In this document: piece after piece, positions 16,904 to 27,622 of the stretch | How the letters are laid out: every line of letters begins with the position of its first letter | How positions within the stretch are numbered: position 1 is the first letter of the stretch | Assembly: GCF_017357245.1 (NCBI RefSeq) | Contig: NZ_CP071612.1 | Span: forward strand, 1,801,001-1,865,000 | Length of the DNA stretch: 64,000 nucleotides | Origin: Rhizobium bangladeshense | GTDB lineage: Bacteria; Pseudomonadota; Alphaproteobacteria; Rhizobiales; Rhizobiaceae | Reading direction: 5' to 3' | Notes under the pieces: model-generated | Databases searched by the model: none | Seen by the model: the letters and a program-made list of their open reading frames with translations, nothing else | What the model was told of the DNA's origin: nothing | Translations under genes and position numbers: made by a program

Positions 16904-18453
<1,550 letters not shown>

Positions 18454-18457
<4 letters not shown>

Positions 18458-19434
18458 AGGAGTGGCGTTACCGGTTGGGCGAACGGCGCGGTACGCTGAT
18501 GGCGGCCGGCATATTCCTCGTCATGTTTGCAATCTACGTCTCCAATCATCCCGCCGGACTGACGGCCAATGTCGTCCAGACCGCGGCGAACAAGGGCGTG
18601 CTGCTTGCCTTCGTCGCGATGGCTCAGACGCTGGTGGTGATCACCGCCGGCATCGACCTCTCGGTCGGCATGATCTTCATCCTGACCAATGCGCTGGCCT
18701 CCTGGCTCGTGCTCGGCTCGCCGCTTGAAACTGCTCTTGGCGTGATGGCCGTCCTGGCAACCGGTCTTGCCTGCGGCGCGCTGAACGGCCTGATCGTCAT
18801 CTATGGACGGTTGCAGCCGATCGTTGCCACGATCGCCACCGGCGCTGTGTTCTTCGGCATAGCCCTCCTGCTGCGACCCTTTCCCGGCGGATCGGTCAAC
18901 GAGGAATTGGCAGACGTCATGACCGGCAAGGTCTTCGACCTCTTGCCGGCCAGCCTTGTCGCTCTCATCGCCGTCGTTCTCGTCATATGGGTACCGTTCA
19001 GCCGCTCCCTGATCGGGCGGGCGGCCTATGCCTCCGGTTCATCGGAGATCGCGGCTTATATGTCCGGCCTGCCCATCCGCCGCGCGAAATTTACCGCCTA
19101 TGCGCTCGCCGGTCTTCTTGCGTCGATTGGCGGGCTCTTCCTCACCTTCTTTACCTTCACCGGCGAGGCAGCCTTCGCGAGCGGCAATGCCTATACGCTG
19201 TTTTCAATCGCTTCGGTGGTGCTCGGAGGCGTATCCCTGTTCGGCGGCAAAGGCAGCGCGAGCGGCGCAATCTTCGGAGCCCTCGCCTTCCGGACCATCG
19301 GCGACCTGCTCTTCGTCTTCGATTTCGATCCGCTGTGGCAGCCGCTGTTCCAGGGTGTGGTGCTGCTCGTCGCGGTGAGCCTTGGCGCGTTCGCATTGTT
19401 CCGTGTGCGCAATCGCCTGGAATGGTTCGGATGA
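18454..19434 (+). CDS. Sugar ABC transporter permease 1 (RbsC-like)
   Basis: 326 residues, about eight to ten membrane helices. It contains the CUT2 permease signatures VITAGIDLSVGMIFILTNA, GAVFFGIALLL and the C-terminal SVVLGGVSLFGGKGSASGAI loop that contacts the ATPase. The start at 18454 overlaps the ATPase stop and its own stop overlaps the next permease (ATGA), so the three genes are translationally coupled. It forms a heterodimeric membrane channel with permease 2. Confidence 0.92.
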
Positions 19435-20420
19435 ACAACCTAATGCGAGAATACTCAGTGACCCGGCTTTCCAAGTTAATTCGTCGGCTGGACCCGGCCA
19501 TCGCTACCGCCTTCGCCTGCATTTTCCTGCTGCTCATCATCGGCAGTTTCTATTCGGCGAGTTTCCTGTCGCCGGAATATCTCCTGCAGCAGTTGAAGGT
19601 CGCATCCTTTCTTGGCGTCATCGCCACTGGCATGATGATCGTCGTGCTGCTCGGCCAGATCGATCTTTCCGTACCGTGGTCTGTCGCCGTCGGCGGAATG
19701 ATGGCGTGCGCGGCTGCCGCTTACGGCCCACTCGGCGAGGCTCTGGCCATTCCCTTCGGCATTGCCTGCGGCATGGCGATCGGGCTCGCCAACGGGATCG
19801 GCGTCGCCTATTTGCGCATCCCCTCGATGATCATCACGCTGGCGACCAACGCCGTCGCGCAAGGACTGATGGTTGTCTATACTGGCGGCTTCTCGCCGCA
19901 GGATTCGGCAACATTTGCGATGCGCTATCTGGCAACCGGCTTCCTTCTCCCCGGGCTACCCAATGCCGTTCTCATCTGGGCGGTCGTCGGCGCCGCAACG
20001 GTCTTCGTGCTTAACCGCACGACATTCGGCCGGTCCGTCTATGGTATCGGCAACCGGGAGAGTGCCGCCTATCTTTCCGGTATCAATACCCGCCGGATCG
20101 TCATGATCGCCTTCATTGCCTCAGGGGCGCTGAGCGCCTTCGGCGGTGCCCTGCTTGCTGGCTATGCCTCGAAAGCGGCGCAGTCCATGGGCGATGCTTA
20201 TCTCCTGCCCTCGATCGCCGCCGTCGTCCTCGGCGGAACCTCCATTCTCGGCGGCAAGGGCTCCTATCTCGGCACCGTTGCCGGCGTGATCCTGATTACG
20301 CTGCTGCAATCGATTCTCTCCGTCATGCAGATGCCGGAGGCAGGGCGGCAGATCATCTACGGCGTCGTCATCATCGCCATGCTTTTGCTTTACGGCCGCA
20401 GCCCGGCCAACCGGCAATAG
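19431..20420 (+). CDS. Sugar ABC transporter permease 2 (RbsC-like)
   Basis: 329 residues. It is a second CUT2 permease with VVLLGQIDLSVPWSVAVGG, GGFSPQDSATF and the C-terminal AVVLGGTSILGGKGSYLGT. Having two distinct permeases in one system, as here, is common in rhizobial CUT2 transporters. ATG 19431 overlaps the previous stop; ATG 19443 is an alternative. It ends the operon, and nothing is seen in the following 198 bases. Confidence 0.92.
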   Translation: MNNLMREYSVTRLSKLIRRLDPAIATAFACIFLLLIIGSFYSASFLSPEYLLQQLKVASFLGVIATGMMIVVLLGQIDLSVPWSVAVGGMMACAAAAYGPLGEALAIPFGIACGMAIGLANGIGVAYLRIPSMIITLATNAVAQGLMVVYTGGFSPQDSATFAMRYLATGFLLPGLPNAVLIWAVVGAATVFVLNRTTFGRSVYGIGNRESAAYLSGINTRRIVMIAFIASGALSAFGGALLAGYASKAAQSMGDAYLLPSIAAVVLGGTSILGGKGSYLGTVAGVILITLLQSILSVMQMPEAGRQIIYGVVIIAMLLLYGRSPANRQ

Positions 20421-20618
20421 CGCGCCTGCGCTACTGCAACGCCGAACCGCCGCGCGAGCCGCACGCTTGACGAATAAATCCGATTGGGTGTGAGTTCAGG
20501 CAGCGAATGCCCATAGGAAACACGATCAATGATCCTCTATATTCGTAAAATCATCCATGTTGCGTTAGCGAAATCTTGAATTGCAGCGAGCATCGTCCGC
20601 CCATCACAAGACGAACTA

Positions 20619-21344
20619 GTGCTGGACTTCATGACCATCTTTGGCCAATTTCGGCTTACGCGCATCACCTACGCCGTGCTGCTTCTGCTCATGTTCTGCT
20701 TCGATATTGCGAAGGACCCGATCGAGCGCCTGATTATGGCCGAACATGATCAGGCATCGCGTGAGTTAATGGCGCCACGCTCGACAGGCGGCACAGTGAC
20801 CGCCGTCGGAGGCGAGGTCAGCGGCAAAAACATGCCGCTGATGTTCAAAGGGCAGGAAGAGTTGGTGAAGCAGATTGCAGCGTCCGGCCGCAAGCCAACG
20901 GCAGAGGATATGCAAAATCTAAGTGCTATGGCCGCCAAAGGGGCAACGCAGATGAGGTTGCGCGTCGGAGCGAGCGATGCCGAGACTGCCAAGCTCGTCT
21001 CCCGCCGTTCCTTCTTCGAAACGCTATACATGGTTGCCGGGATCGCGATGACAGCGATTACCATTGTAGGCCTGCTCTACATGGTATCGAGTAGGCTTCG
21101 CGACATCGGTTGGCCGCAATATCTGCTCTGGCTGCTGCTCGCGCCCGTCTTCTTACCGAGGTTTTTTGCAATTCCGTTGCCGACGCTTGCGACCCAGGGA
21201 ATTACCTTTTTCTTCTATGGCGCGCTTCTCGTTCTTGCCTTCATTCCCGGTGAGGACTCCAGTCCACCCGCCCGTTATAAGCTGGCCCAGCCGACACCGG
21301 CCAAACGACGACCGGGTCAGTTCGGACGGCTTGGCACTCAATAG
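20619..21344 (+). CDS. DUF805 family membrane protein
   Basis: 241 residues with GTG at 20619 or 237 with ATG at 20631; no clear ribosome binding site decides. There are one N-terminal and about three C-terminal hydrophobic helices. The C-terminal half has the DUF805 pattern SSRLRDIGWPQYLLWLLL followed by ALLVLAFIPGE. Between the first helix and this region is an unusual insert of about 90 polar residues (roughly 40-130) that would sit outside the membrane. Function is unknown; it acts in the inner membrane. It has no operon partner. Confidence 0.65.
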   Translation: MLDFMTIFGQFRLTRITYAVLLLLMFCFDIAKDPIERLIMAEHDQASRELMAPRSTGGTVTAVGGEVSGKNMPLMFKGQEELVKQIAASGRKPTAEDMQNLSAMAAKGATQMRLRVGASDAETAKLVSRRSFFETLYMVAGIAMTAITIVGLLYMVSSRLRDIGWPQYLLWLLLAPVFLPRFFAIPLPTLATQGITFFFYGALLVLAFIPGEDSSPPARYKLAQPTPAKRRPGQFGRLGTQ

Positions 21345-21907
21345 CTGTAGCGCCTCGTGCGGCCGAATCGGAACCTGGCCCTGCTAACCGACTGTGTCCG
21401 GTCGTTGACACGTCCACCAGAGGGTATGCCTCGGCCGTCAATTGTCACCTTTGACGACAGAAAACGATGAACGCCGCGTCATTTCGCAGGGATTACTCAG
21501 AACTCGTCCCGCCGAACCAGAACTTCTACCCGTTCAGCTCGGCCGGCGCTTCGCGCATTGGACGAGGCGTGGTGCGTCATCGACCCAGCCGAGATGATCG
21601 ACAGCATCGTCTGGCTCCAGTCCGTTGACATCTTAGATCTCCCCACACACTCAGTTTGCGTAGTTGGACCACGGGTTTCAGTTCGGCGGCTTTTTATCCG
21701 CTGACGTTGTACTTGGTGTCTCTGTAGTGAGACCTTGATCCAAGTCATTCCAAACGCTTTCCAACCAGGTCGTAACGCCAACTGCTCATTCGTAGAATCG
21801 TGCAAGGCCCGCGGAGGAGCAGTCTACCGCACCAACGATCACATCGGCCAAATTCTCCTCGTGGCGGTGACCTCTCAGACCGCCAGAGCAATCAAAAGGA
21901 GAAAACG
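21345..21907. other. Intergenic stretch, 563 bp, nothing recognised
   Basis: Both strands carry short frames with coding-like composition but no start, ribosome binding site or recognisable family. A decayed gene is possible around 21490-21640. The last 15 bases contain the AAAGGAGA ribosome binding site of the SDR gene. Confidence 0.4.
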
Positions 21908-22750
21908 ATGACGAAGACTTGGTTTATCACAGGCGCTGGTCGCGGTCTCGGTGTTGAAGTCGCGCGCTCAGCCTTAGCCGCCGGCGACAATGTCGTAGCC
22001 ACTGCGCGCAGCGCTGACAGCGTCAAAAAGGCGCTCGGCGGAAGCGACCGCCTGCTGGCTCTCGCACTCGACGTTACGGATCGGGAGGCTCCGAAAGAAG
22101 CCGTCGCGACCGCAGTTGAGCGCTTCGGACGCATTGACGTCCTGGTCAACAATGCAGGCTACGGTCACCTTGGTATCTTCGAGGAGGCCTCCGAGGAAGA
22201 CATCGAAACGCAGTTCCAGACGAACGTCTTCGGCCTGATGCGCGTCACCCGCGCGGTGCTGCCGGTCATGCGCCGGCAGAAGTCCGGGCATATCATCAAT
22301 CTGAGCTCGATTGGCGGTAAGGTCGCATTCGACCTCTGCACGCTCTACGGCACGTCGAAGTTCGCCGTCGAAGGGTTCAGCGTCAACCTGACGAAGGATG
22401 TCGCCTCGTTCGGCATCAACGTCACGGTCGTGTCGCCGGGTTACTTCAGAACCGACTTCCTCGATCCGAGCTCGGTGCGATTCGCAGGTAACCGGATCTC
22501 CGACTACGACGAAGTGCGTGGCGCAGTCGAGGCCGCCTACAAGGATCACAGCCACCAGCAGCTCGGTGACCCTCAAAAGTTCGGCCCCGCGATTGTCGCG
22601 ATGGCATCCGCGGCGAAGCCGCCGATGCACTTCCTGGTCGGCTCGGACGCCGTTCAGTTTGCCCGCGACGAGATCGCCGCACGCAGCGCCGAAATGGACC
22701 AGTGGGAAAAGCTTTCGGCTTCGACCGACCATCAGGAAGCCGCCGCCTGA
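21908..22750 (+). CDS. SDR family oxidoreductase
   Basis: 280 residues; ATG 21908 has AAAGGAG upstream. It is a classical short-chain dehydrogenase: cofactor motif TGAGRGLG (7-14), NNAG at about residue 80, and catalytic Ser plus YxxxK in LYGTSKFAVEGF. The C-terminal extension QLGDPQKFGPAIVAMASAA resembles the SDR5-like group of NADP-dependent aldehyde/ketone reductases. The aldehyde dehydrogenase gene begins 65 bp downstream on the same strand, so the pair could interconvert or clear aldehydes. The substrate is unknown. Confidence 0.88.
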   Translation: MTKTWFITGAGRGLGVEVARSALAAGDNVVATARSADSVKKALGGSDRLLALALDVTDREAPKEAVATAVERFGRIDVLVNNAGYGHLGIFEEASEEDIETQFQTNVFGLMRVTRAVLPVMRRQKSGHIINLSSIGGKVAFDLCTLYGTSKFAVEGFSVNLTKDVASFGINVTVVSPGYFRTDFLDPSSVRFAGNRISDYDEVRGAVEAAYKDHSHQQLGDPQKFGPAIVAMASAAKPPMHFLVGSDAVQFARDEIAARSAEMDQWEKLSASTDHQEAAA

Positions 22751-22815
22751 CCCACAACGCGGCTGGCTGCCCTGCCGGCCGCTTTCATCGGAGAATCAGA
22801 ACCAAGGAATCATCC

Positions 22816-24153
22816 ATGGCAAACGTAGATATCGATCGTGTATTCGCCCTTCACCAGGCGAACGTCTGGAAAATGAAGACAAGCACCGCCGCAGAGCGCA
22901 GGGCGCGCATCATGCGCCTTCGGGATAGACTGTTGGCGGCCGGAGAAGAGGTAGCCGAAGCGGTCTACAAGGATATGGGACGCCCGAAAGTCGAAATGCC
23001 TTTCGACGTCCAGAATTCCATCGACACCGCTAACGAGGCGATCGAGCATCTGGACGAATGGATGGCACCTGCACCGGTCCGGCCGAATATCCAGGATCCT
23101 TCGGTGAAGGCCTTTGTGCATTACGAGGCTCGTGGCACGGTGCTGATCCTCGGCCCCTGGAATTTCCCGCTCCACCTGTGCGTGGAACCGCTGATCAGCG
23201 CACTGGCAGCCGGCAATAGCGCGGTGATCAAGCCCGCCAGCATGGCGCCGGCCACGAGTGCCGTTCTCGCCAAGATCGTGCAGGACGTGTTCGACGAATC
23301 CGAAGTCGCGGTGTTCGAAGGAAGCTCTGATGTCGCAAACGCATTGCTGGAAAAGCCCTTCGACCATGTCTTCTTCACGGGCAGCCCGAAAGTTGGCAAG
23401 ATCATCATGGCGGCCGCGGCCAAGAACCTCACCTCGGTCACGCTTGAACTCGGCGGGAAGAACCCCGCCATCATCGACGAGACCGCCGATCTGGACGAGG
23501 CGGCTTCCGGCATCGTCACCAGCCGCGTTATGAACAACGGCCAGACGTGCCTGTCGATTGACTACGTTCTGGTTCCAGAATCCAGGAAGAAGGACCTCAT
23601 CGACAAGATGTCTTCAGTCATCAAGGACCTGACCTATACCGACGGTAAGTTCGACAGCGCCAAGACGGGCAGGTTTATCGATGACCGGAACTTCGAACGC
23701 GTCAAGGGCTATGTCGACGATGCCGTCGAGCGCGGCGCGACGATCGCCTTCGGTGGCTCTTCAAGCCCGAACGAACTGACCATGGAGCCGACGATCCTCA
23801 CCGAGGTCCCCGCGGATGCGGAGATCATGCAGGACGAAATCTTCGGCCCTGTCACGGTCGTGTTGCCGTACAGCACGGTCGACGACGCCCTGGCGACGAT
23901 CCAGCGTCACGGCAAACCGCTCGGATCGCTCGTATTCTCCACGGATGAAGCCTTTGTCGAGAACTTCATCCAGAACACCACCTCCGGCGGGGTTTCAGTG
24001 AACTCGTGGGCCGGGCATTATTTTGATGGCAGTCTTCCATTCGGCGGCGTCAATGGAAGCGGTATCGGGTCCTATCACTCGATCTACGGCTTCAAGGCAT
24101 TCTCTCACGAGCGCGCTGTCTGGCAGCGTGGCGTCACGAAAGTCGCAGCGTAG
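22816..24153 (+). CDS. Aldehyde dehydrogenase family protein (class 3-like, coniferyl-type)
   Basis: 445 residues, shorter than the usual 480-500 because it belongs to the class-3/coniferyl group. Visible: ILGPWNFPLHLCVEPLISAL, the cofactor Lys in NSAVIKPAS, the turn FFTGSPKVG, Glu in LELGGKNPA, catalytic Cys in NNGQTCLSIDYV, and EIFGPVTVV. It oxidises an aldehyde to the acid with NAD(P)+, and the adjacent SDR is a likely pathway partner. ATG 22816 is chosen from the domain start and the upstream AAGGAAT. The gene ends 32 bp before a perfect palindrome that probably terminates it. Confidence 0.9.
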   Translation: MANVDIDRVFALHQANVWKMKTSTAAERRARIMRLRDRLLAAGEEVAEAVYKDMGRPKVEMPFDVQNSIDTANEAIEHLDEWMAPAPVRPNIQDPSVKAFVHYEARGTVLILGPWNFPLHLCVEPLISALAAGNSAVIKPASMAPATSAVLAKIVQDVFDESEVAVFEGSSDVANALLEKPFDHVFFTGSPKVGKIIMAAAAKNLTSVTLELGGKNPAIIDETADLDEAASGIVTSRVMNNGQTCLSIDYVLVPESRKKDLIDKMSSVIKDLTYTDGKFDSAKTGRFIDDRNFERVKGYVDDAVERGATIAFGGSSSPNELTMEPTILTEVPADAEIMQDEIFGPVTVVLPYSTVDDALATIQRHGKPLGSLVFSTDEAFVENFIQNTTSGGVSVNSWAGHYFDGSLPFGGVNGSGIGSYHSIYGFKAFSHERAVWQRGVTKVAA

Positions 24154-24185
24154 CCTCTTCCGGTCGTAAGCGCCAAGCAGGACAC

Positions 24186-24227
24186 AAACCAAGCGAGCCC
24201 GGACCTAGGTCCGGGCTCGCTTGGTTT
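24186..24227. terminator. 42-bp perfect palindrome between convergent genes (bidirectional terminator)
   Basis: The 21-base left arm begins AAACCAAGCGAGCCC and ends at the central CCTAGG; the right arm is its exact reverse complement. Transcribed from either side it folds into a long GC-rich stem flanked by AAACC/GGTTT. It lies between the ends of the aldehyde dehydrogenase (plus) and doxX (minus), so it should stop both. Confidence 0.85.
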
Positions 24228-24240
24228 AGCGTGCTGAATG

Positions 24241-24675
24241 TCAGCGACGGGCGTCGAGGCTGTACCGCCCCGCACCGAACGCGACGACCTGCAGCAGGCC
24301 ACCGGCCATTGCGATGTTCTTGAAGAAGTGGATGAACTGGTTCAGGTCGCTCAGGTCGCTATGGAACGTGAGCGCTGTGGCAACGCTGAACAGAGCGAGG
24401 ATCAGGGCAACGATTCGGGTCTGGAAGCCGAGGATGAGGGCGATGCTGCCGGCGATCTCGGTCACGACTGCTGCGCCGTAGGCCAAAGGCGGGAAGGGCA
24501 GGCCGACCATATTGATGTAGCCGATCGTTCCAGCCGGGTCCGAAATCTTGCTGATGGCGGACAGGAGGAAGATTGCGGCGAGAAGAACGCGGCCGGCGAG
24601 GGGCATGATGCCGTTGACGAGGGCCGACTGGGAAAGAGTTTCAGCGCGCTGAGCGATTGCATCGGAATAAGACAT
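24241..24675 (-). CDS. DoxX family membrane protein
   Basis: 144 residues with four predicted transmembrane helices and the DoxX motifs LLAAIFLLSAISKISDPAG and ALILGFQTRIVALILALF, plus FFKNIAMAGGLL. DoxX-type proteins are small inner-membrane proteins linked to quinol/thiosulfate oxidation in some archaea and to redox homeostasis in bacteria; here the partner is unknown. Start 24675 has TTAGGAG upstream. The promoter region contains a 21-nt inverted-repeat motif also found at the pirin/lysR and azoR/lysR promoters. Confidence 0.85.
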   Translation of the reverse strand: MSYSDAIAQRAETLSQSALVNGIMPLAGRVLLAAIFLLSAISKISDPAGTIGYINMVGLPFPPLAYGAAVVTEIAGSIALILGFQTRIVALILALFSVATALTFHSDLSDLNQFIHFFKNIAMAGGLLQVVAFGAGRYSLDARR

Positions 24676-24749
24676 GGACGTTTCTCCTAAGGTTGGGGCG
24701 TAGCCACCGTGGCTGCGTCGTGAGGAGAAATTGCCATTATGCGATCAAA

Positions 24750-24770
24750 CGAAAAAGCTGGATAATTTCG
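24750..24770 (-). promoter_or_regulatory. Shared LysR-type operator motif, copy 1 (upstream of doxX)
   Basis: On the minus strand it reads CGAAATTATC, four bases, then TTTTTCG, so the outer arms CGAAA/TTTCG are inverted repeats. It lies about 75 bp upstream of the doxX start. The same elements with the same spacing occur at 32286-32306, and a 22-nt variant at 47370-47391, next to two paralogous LysR genes. Confidence 0.55.
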
Positions 24771-24797
24771 CTGATTATCGTCTATAAATTCGAATGG

Positions 24798-25628
24798 TCA
24801 GGACAAAGAAAAACCCGCGCCTGTGAGACGCGGGTCCGACTGGAGGTCCGTGGAATTTAGATCACGGAGAGAAGGCCTCCGTCTACAAGGAGCGCTGTTC
24901 CGGATACTGGAGAGATCCGAACCCAGAAATGCCACGGCATCACCGACTTCCGAAGGCTTGCCAAGACGACGCAGAGGCGTTCGCTGCCGGAACCCCTCAG
25001 ACGCCTGGGCAATACCAGGGCTCGTGCGAAGGAGCTCCGTGTCGATCGTGCCGGGCGCGACCGCATTCACACGGATGCCGGCAGGGCCGAGCGCGTCGGC
25101 GAGCGATTTCGCCATCACCACCACACCGCCCTTGCTGGTCGAATAGGCGACGGTGATGCCGGCACCAGAGATGCCACCCATGCTCGCCATCAGGACGATG
25201 CTACCCAGTTTGTCGAAAGCCTTCATCTGCCTTGCCGCGGCCTGCGCCCCAAACAGCGATCCGTCCAGATTGACCGACATGAGACGGCGATAGTCCTCTT
25301 CAGGAACCTCTGGGCCGTCGGTCTTCAAGGTGATGCCAGCGTTGGCGACCATCACGTCGACGCCACCGAACTGTTCGGTCGTAGCGACCAGCGCATCATT
25401 ATCGGCCTTGCGACTGACATCAGCTTTTACGAAAATAGCTTGCACTCCGAGCTTACGAATCTCCGAAACGGTTGGCTCACCGCCTTCTCGCGGCGCTTCT
25501 ACGACATCAGAGGCGATGATGGCCTTGGCACCATGTTCGGCGGCCCGGATGGCGATCGCACGGCCAATGCCGCTCGATGCCCCTGTTACGATGACGACTT
25601 TGCCATCGAGGATATTACTGTTGGTCAT
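24798..25628 (-). CDS. SDR family oxidoreductase with frameshifted C-terminus
   Basis: The frame is 276 codons, but family SDRs end about residue 257. The body is sound: TGASSGIG (15-22), VANAG, and YSTSKGGVVVMAK with catalytic Tyr/Lys. Near 24903-24910 a small deletion shifts the frame. The expected end (SGTALLVDGGLLSVI, stop at 24857) is preserved in the neighbouring frame. The shifted product instead reads on for about 35 unrelated residues, through a terminator hairpin at 24813-24835. The C-terminal strand and its cofactor/dimer contacts are lost, so activity is doubtful. It is the last gene of the wrbA-SDR-SnoaL-SDR operon and overlaps the SnoaL gene by four bases. Confidence 0.75.
   Translation of the reverse strand: MTNSNILDGKVVIVTGASSGIGRAIAIRAAEHGAKAIIASDVVEAPREGGEPTVSEIRKLGVQAIFVKADVSRKADNDALVATTEQFGGVDVMVANAGITLKTDGPEVPEEDYRRLMSVNLDGSLFGAQAAARQMKAFDKLGSIVLMASMGGISGAGITVAYSTSKGGVVVMAKSLADALGPAGIRVNAVAPGTIDTELLRTSPGIAQASEGFRQRTPLRRLGKPSEVGDAVAFLGSDLSSIRNSAPCRRRPSLRDLNSTDLQSDPRLTGAGFSLS
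24802..24835 (-). terminator. Rho-independent terminator of the wrbA-SDR operon
   Basis: On the minus strand ACCCGCG (24829-24835) pairs with CGCGGGT (24813-24819) and is followed by TTTTTCTTTG. It lies 22 bp past the original stop codon of the SDR (24857), which supports that position as the true gene end. Confidence 0.85.
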
Positions 25629-26086
25629 GACGGTTGTCCTTGGACTTCAGGGATTTTCGGCGCCGAAGGAGGCAGGGCGTCGAGTTGCTGCAGAAGATAG
25701 TAGAGGTTGGCGACACCCCAGTGTTCCACGATCTGACCGTTGCGGATGCGCATGGCATCGACGGTTTCGAACTTGATCTTGCGGCCCGTAGGCTCGATCC
25801 CGAGAACCACGCCCTGGTGGGTGCCATGATAGGTCTTGAAGGTCGTGACGATATCGCCGTCGACCGCCTGCCAGTGAATATCGGCACGGAAGTCCGGAAA
25901 GGCCTCGCGCAGGGCATGATAAAGGCGGCGCGCGCCTTCTTTATCCGGCGTCCCGCCTGGTTGCGGCGTGTGGTCCAGGAAGTCGTCGGCGAACAGTTCG
26001 TCGAACAGCTCGAAATTGCCGCCGGACTGCACTTCGAGTGTGTTGCGGCGGACGACTGCTTTATATGCTTCGTTCTGATCTGACAT
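25625..26086 (-). CDS. SnoaL-like polyketide cyclase / NTF2-fold protein (ester cyclase)
   Basis: 153 residues with start 26086. SnoaL-type cone fold: FELFDELFADDFLDHTPQPG at the N-terminus, ALREAFPDFRADIHW in the centre, GIEPTGRKIKFETVDAMRI and GQIVEHWGVANLYYLLQQL at the end. The histidine/aspartate residues lining the pocket are conserved in this ester-cyclase subgroup. The substrate is unknown. It is the third gene of the operon starting with wrbA, overlapping the downstream SDR by four bases, and presumably acts on the same metabolite as the two SDRs. Confidence 0.82.
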   Translation of the reverse strand: MSDQNEAYKAVVRRNTLEVQSGGNFELFDELFADDFLDHTPQPGGTPDKEGARRLYHALREAFPDFRADIHWQAVDGDIVTTFKTYHGTHQGVVLGIEPTGRKIKFETVDAMRIRNGQIVEHWGVANLYYLLQQLDALPPSAPKIPEVQGQPS

Positions 26087-26112
26087 GAGATGATCCTTTC
26101 GAGGTTTTGGCG

Positions 26113-26886
26113 TCAGAGTTCGAATCCACCGATCGTCATGCCGCCGTCGACGGTCAGCATGTGTCCGGTGACATAGGAGGCGGCGTCGGACGCGAGCCAT
26201 ATTGCGGCTGCCGCGATTTCTTCCGGCTTGCCGCCGCGTTTGGCGGGAATGGCAGTTTGTACAAGCGCCGCAAAACCGGGGTTCTGCTCACTGTTCGCCA
26301 CGACCATCGGTGTTTCCGTCCAGCCGGGGGCGATCGCGTTGACCCGGATGCGATGGGCTGCATTTTCCATCGCCACGACGCGGGTGAGGCCTTGGACGCC
26401 GTGTTTGGAGGCGGCGTAGGCGCTCATGCCTCCAGGTCCAGTCAAAGCGGCGACGGAGGCGGTGTTCACGATCGAACCGCCACCACTGCGCTTGATAAGT
26501 GGGATCTGGTACTTCATCCCGAGAAACACGCTCTGGAGGTTGACGGCTATCACCCGCTGGAAATCTTCAAGCGGATAGTCTTCGATCCGCTTCGCAGGCC
26601 CTGTTATGCCGGCATTGTTGAAAGCCGCGTCAAGGCGGCCGGACATAGAGCCGATCTGCTCGATCCAATCCTCGATCTGAAGCTCGCTCGAGACGTCGAG
26701 CTGAATTGTAAACGCTCGCCCTTCTTCAGAGCGAATGAGGTCCGCGGTCTCCGCGAGACCTTCCGCATCTCGATCGGCGAGATGGACTGTTGCTCCCTCA
26801 CGGACGAGCCCGAGAGAAATCGCCCGACCAATCCCGGAACCTGCGCCCGTGACTGCGACGACCTTGTTTGAGAATAGCGGGGGCAT
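26113..26886 (-). CDS. SDR family oxidoreductase
   Basis: 257 residues, start 26886 with AAGGAGGAG upstream. It is a classical SDR: TGAGSGIG (13-20), NNAG in FNNAGITGPA, catalytic YAASKHGVQG, PGWTETPM in the substrate loop and the complete C-terminal VTGHMLTVDGGMTIGG. Unlike its neighbour at 24798 it is intact. It is the second gene of the wrbA operon, 75 bp after wrbA and 26 bp before the SnoaL gene. It probably reduces or oxidises a small carbonyl/alcohol. Confidence 0.88.
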   Translation of the reverse strand: MPPLFSNKVVAVTGAGSGIGRAISLGLVREGATVHLADRDAEGLAETADLIRSEEGRAFTIQLDVSSELQIEDWIEQIGSMSGRLDAAFNNAGITGPAKRIEDYPLEDFQRVIAVNLQSVFLGMKYQIPLIKRSGGGSIVNTASVAALTGPGGMSAYAASKHGVQGLTRVVAMENAAHRIRVNAIAPGWTETPMVVANSEQNPGFAALVQTAIPAKRGGKPEEIAAAAIWLASDAASYVTGHMLTVDGGMTIGGFEL

Positions 26887-26961
26887 GACTCCTCCTTGCC
26901 GGCCGATCGCAATCGGCTGGTCTGGTTGGATGTTAGTTGTTGTAGAAGGGTTTGGACGGGA

Positions 26962-27570
26962 TTAACCGCGGGCCGCGGCAAGCGCTGCGGCGGTGCGGGC
27001 AACAATTTCGCCTTGGTGAAAGGGGCCGGCGAGGTCGATCTCCGTAGGCTGGCGCGATCCGTCTCCTCCTGCCACCGTCGTTGCACCATAGGGAGCGCCG
27101 CCGACGATTTCATCCACGCTCATCTGGCCCTGATGGCTATAGGGCAGGCCGACGATGATAATGCCGAAGTGCATGAGGTTGGTGATGATCGAAAACAGGG
27201 TTGTTTCCTGGCCGCCATGCTGGGTGCCGGTCGACGCGAACGCTGCGCCCACCTTGCCGTTGAGAGCTCCGCGGGCCCACAGGCCACCGGCCTGGTCGAG
27301 GAAGGCGGCCATCTGCGACGACATCCGCCCGAAGCGGGTGCCGGTACCGACGATGATCGCGTCGTAATCCGCCAGTTCCGCCGCTGTCGCAATCGGCGCT
27401 TCCTGGTTAAGCTTGAAGTGGGCCTTATCGGCGAGCTCGAGCGGTACGGTTTCCGGGACGCGCTTGATCGTAACCTCAGCGCCGGCGCTTCGAGCGCCTT
27501 CCGCGATCGACCCTGCCATCGTTTCGATGTGGCCATAGGAGGAGTAGTAGAGGACGAGAACCTTGGTCAT
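26962..27570 (-). CDS. wrbA: NAD(P)H:quinone oxidoreductase WrbA
   Basis: 202 residues, flavodoxin-like. FMN phosphate loop [15 protein letters not shown] ring contacts [13 protein letters not shown] and [14 protein letters not shown], and the WrbA-specific [17 protein letters not shown]. It reduces quinones by two electrons to avoid semiquinones and superoxide. It heads an operon with SDR, SnoaL and SDR genes, and is divergent from an AraC regulator. The 31-bp inverted repeat at 27623-27653 lies between them. Confidence 0.93.
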   Translation of the reverse strand: MTKVLVLYYSSYGHIETMAGSIAEGARSAGAEVTIKRVPETVPLELADKAHFKLNQEAPIATAAELADYDAIIVGTGTRFGRMSSQMAAFLDQAGGLWARGALNGKVGAAFASTGTQHGGQETTLFSIITNLMHFGIIIVGLPYSHQGQMSVDEIVGGAPYGATTVAGGDGSRQPTEIDLAGPFHQGEIVARTAAALAAARG

Positions 27571-27622
27571 GTGCTTTGCTCCGTCGGGTGGTAGATTTCG
27601 ATGGAGCCAAGATGCCGCGTCC

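Noticed and set aside
21345..21907. Possible transposase or regulator remnant upstream of the SDR
   Set aside because: Short frames resemble coding DNA but I could not connect any to a family, so no call was made.
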